Part shown: positions 63,774 to 64,000 of the stretch, piece after piece
Numbering within the stretch: position 1 is the stretch's first letter
Layout: every line of letters begins with the position of its first letter
Assembly (NCBI RefSeq): GCF_001590685.1
Contig: NZ_CP014616.1
Location: 2,851,001 to 2,915,000 of the forward strand
From: Sporosarcina psychrophila
GTDB taxonomy: Bacteria > Bacillota > Bacilli > Bacillales_A > Planococcaceae
Direction: 5' to 3'
DNA: 64,000 nucleotides
Notes under the pieces: generated by a model
Seen by the model: the letters and a program-made list of their open reading frames with translations, nothing else
Databases searched by the model: none
Told to the model about the DNA's origin: nothing
Program-made: the position numbers and the translations under genes

Positions 63774-64000
63774 CTATTGGCCTGTAAAAACAGGTTTTCT
63801 TTTTTTCATAAATGCATTGATGCCTTCGCGATGATCTTTTGTTAAACCAGCTATTCGCTGTCCTTGAGCTTCATGTTCAAGATATTCTTCAAAAGAAAGT
63901 TCTGATATCGTCATCAATGAGCCTTTGATTAATCCGATTGCTTTTGTTGGTAAAGCGGCAAGTCGTGTTGCAAATGCAGATACATCCTCTTCCCATGTTT
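63774..64000 (-). CDS. Enoyl-CoA hydratase/isomerase, partial (C-terminal part)
   Basis: About 74 C-terminal residues are present and the gene runs off the right edge. Translation gives WEEDVSAFATRLAALPTKAIGLIKGSLMTISELSFEEYLEHEAQGQ then TKDHREGINAFMKKRKPVFTG, the usual end of crotonase-family enzymes. In this setting PaaG (ring-1,2-epoxyphenylacetyl-CoA isomerase) or PaaF are the likely identities, but the catalytic residues are outside the window. Confidence 0.8.
   Translation of the reverse strand, partial: TWEEDVSAFATRLAALPTKAIGLIKGSLMTISELSFEEYLEHEAQGQRIAGLTKDHREGINAFMKKRKPVFTGQ

Overview
The window looks like a stretch of chromosome from a low-GC, spore-forming member of the Bacillales, probably Planococcaceae and close to Sporosarcina (inference). 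Reasons: strong GGAGG-type ribosome sites, many TTG and GTG starts, a Spo0E-like phosphatase and a YhcN/YlaJ sporulation lipoprotein, a candidate sigma-B promoter, CcpA-type cre sites, and a phenylalanine dehydrogenase of the type described from Sporosarcina. I saw no rRNA, tRNA, CRISPR array or intact transposase.

Left end (1-8.9 kb): a sialic-acid operon on the minus strand (binding protein, two permeases, NanA lyase, SGNH esterase, NanE epimerase with a CTG start), divergent from a YesN/YesM-type two-component system and a small acidic lipoprotein. From 9 to 24 kb lie housekeeping and accessory genes: NupC, a DUF3889 protein, a HAD phosphatase, a VWA protein, the guanine-riboswitch-controlled xpt-pbuX operon, a CynX-like MFS carrier, a stress protein, a frameshifted PhnB-like gene, exonuclease III, a hairpin-rich non-coding stretch, several lipoproteins and an FAD amine oxidoreductase. 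From 24 to 34 kb come a TrpXYZ-like ABC transporter, a Spo0E-like gene, a LysM/beta-propeller protein, a VLRF1-type protein and GntP. Beside GntP are relics of a ketodeoxygluconate pathway (eda and kdgK fragments) whose promoter and operator look intact.

The main story is 34-64 kb. From about 54.2 down to 35.6 kb the genes run in one direction: nitronate monooxygenase-like protein, FlK-like hotdog thioesterase, phenylalanine dehydrogenase, a complete four-gene 2-oxoacid dehydrogenase complex, a second TrpXYZ-like transporter, then 4-hydroxyphenylacetate genes hpaG1, hpaG2, hpaF, hpaB, hpaC, a DapA-family aldolase, hpaE and hpaD. The right end carries the 3' part of a phenylacetate-type operon (enoyl-CoA hydratase, aldehyde dehydrogenase, 3-hydroxyacyl-CoA dehydrogenase, thiolase, PaaX). 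I infer one aromatic-amino-acid catabolic region: PheDH makes the aryl pyruvate, the oxoacid dehydrogenase makes an aryl-acetyl-CoA, phenylacetyl-CoA goes to the paa route, and the thioesterase could release 4-hydroxyphenylacetate for HpaBC. Between these blocks lie a gamma-carbonic-anhydrase/PaaY-like gene, a broken LXG/YwqJ-type toxin with its YwqK-type partner, an alpha/beta hydrolase and an acetyltransferase.

Dispersed intergenic repeats of at least two kinds occur (2.2, 38.2 and 41.5 kb; 18.3 and 62.1 kb).
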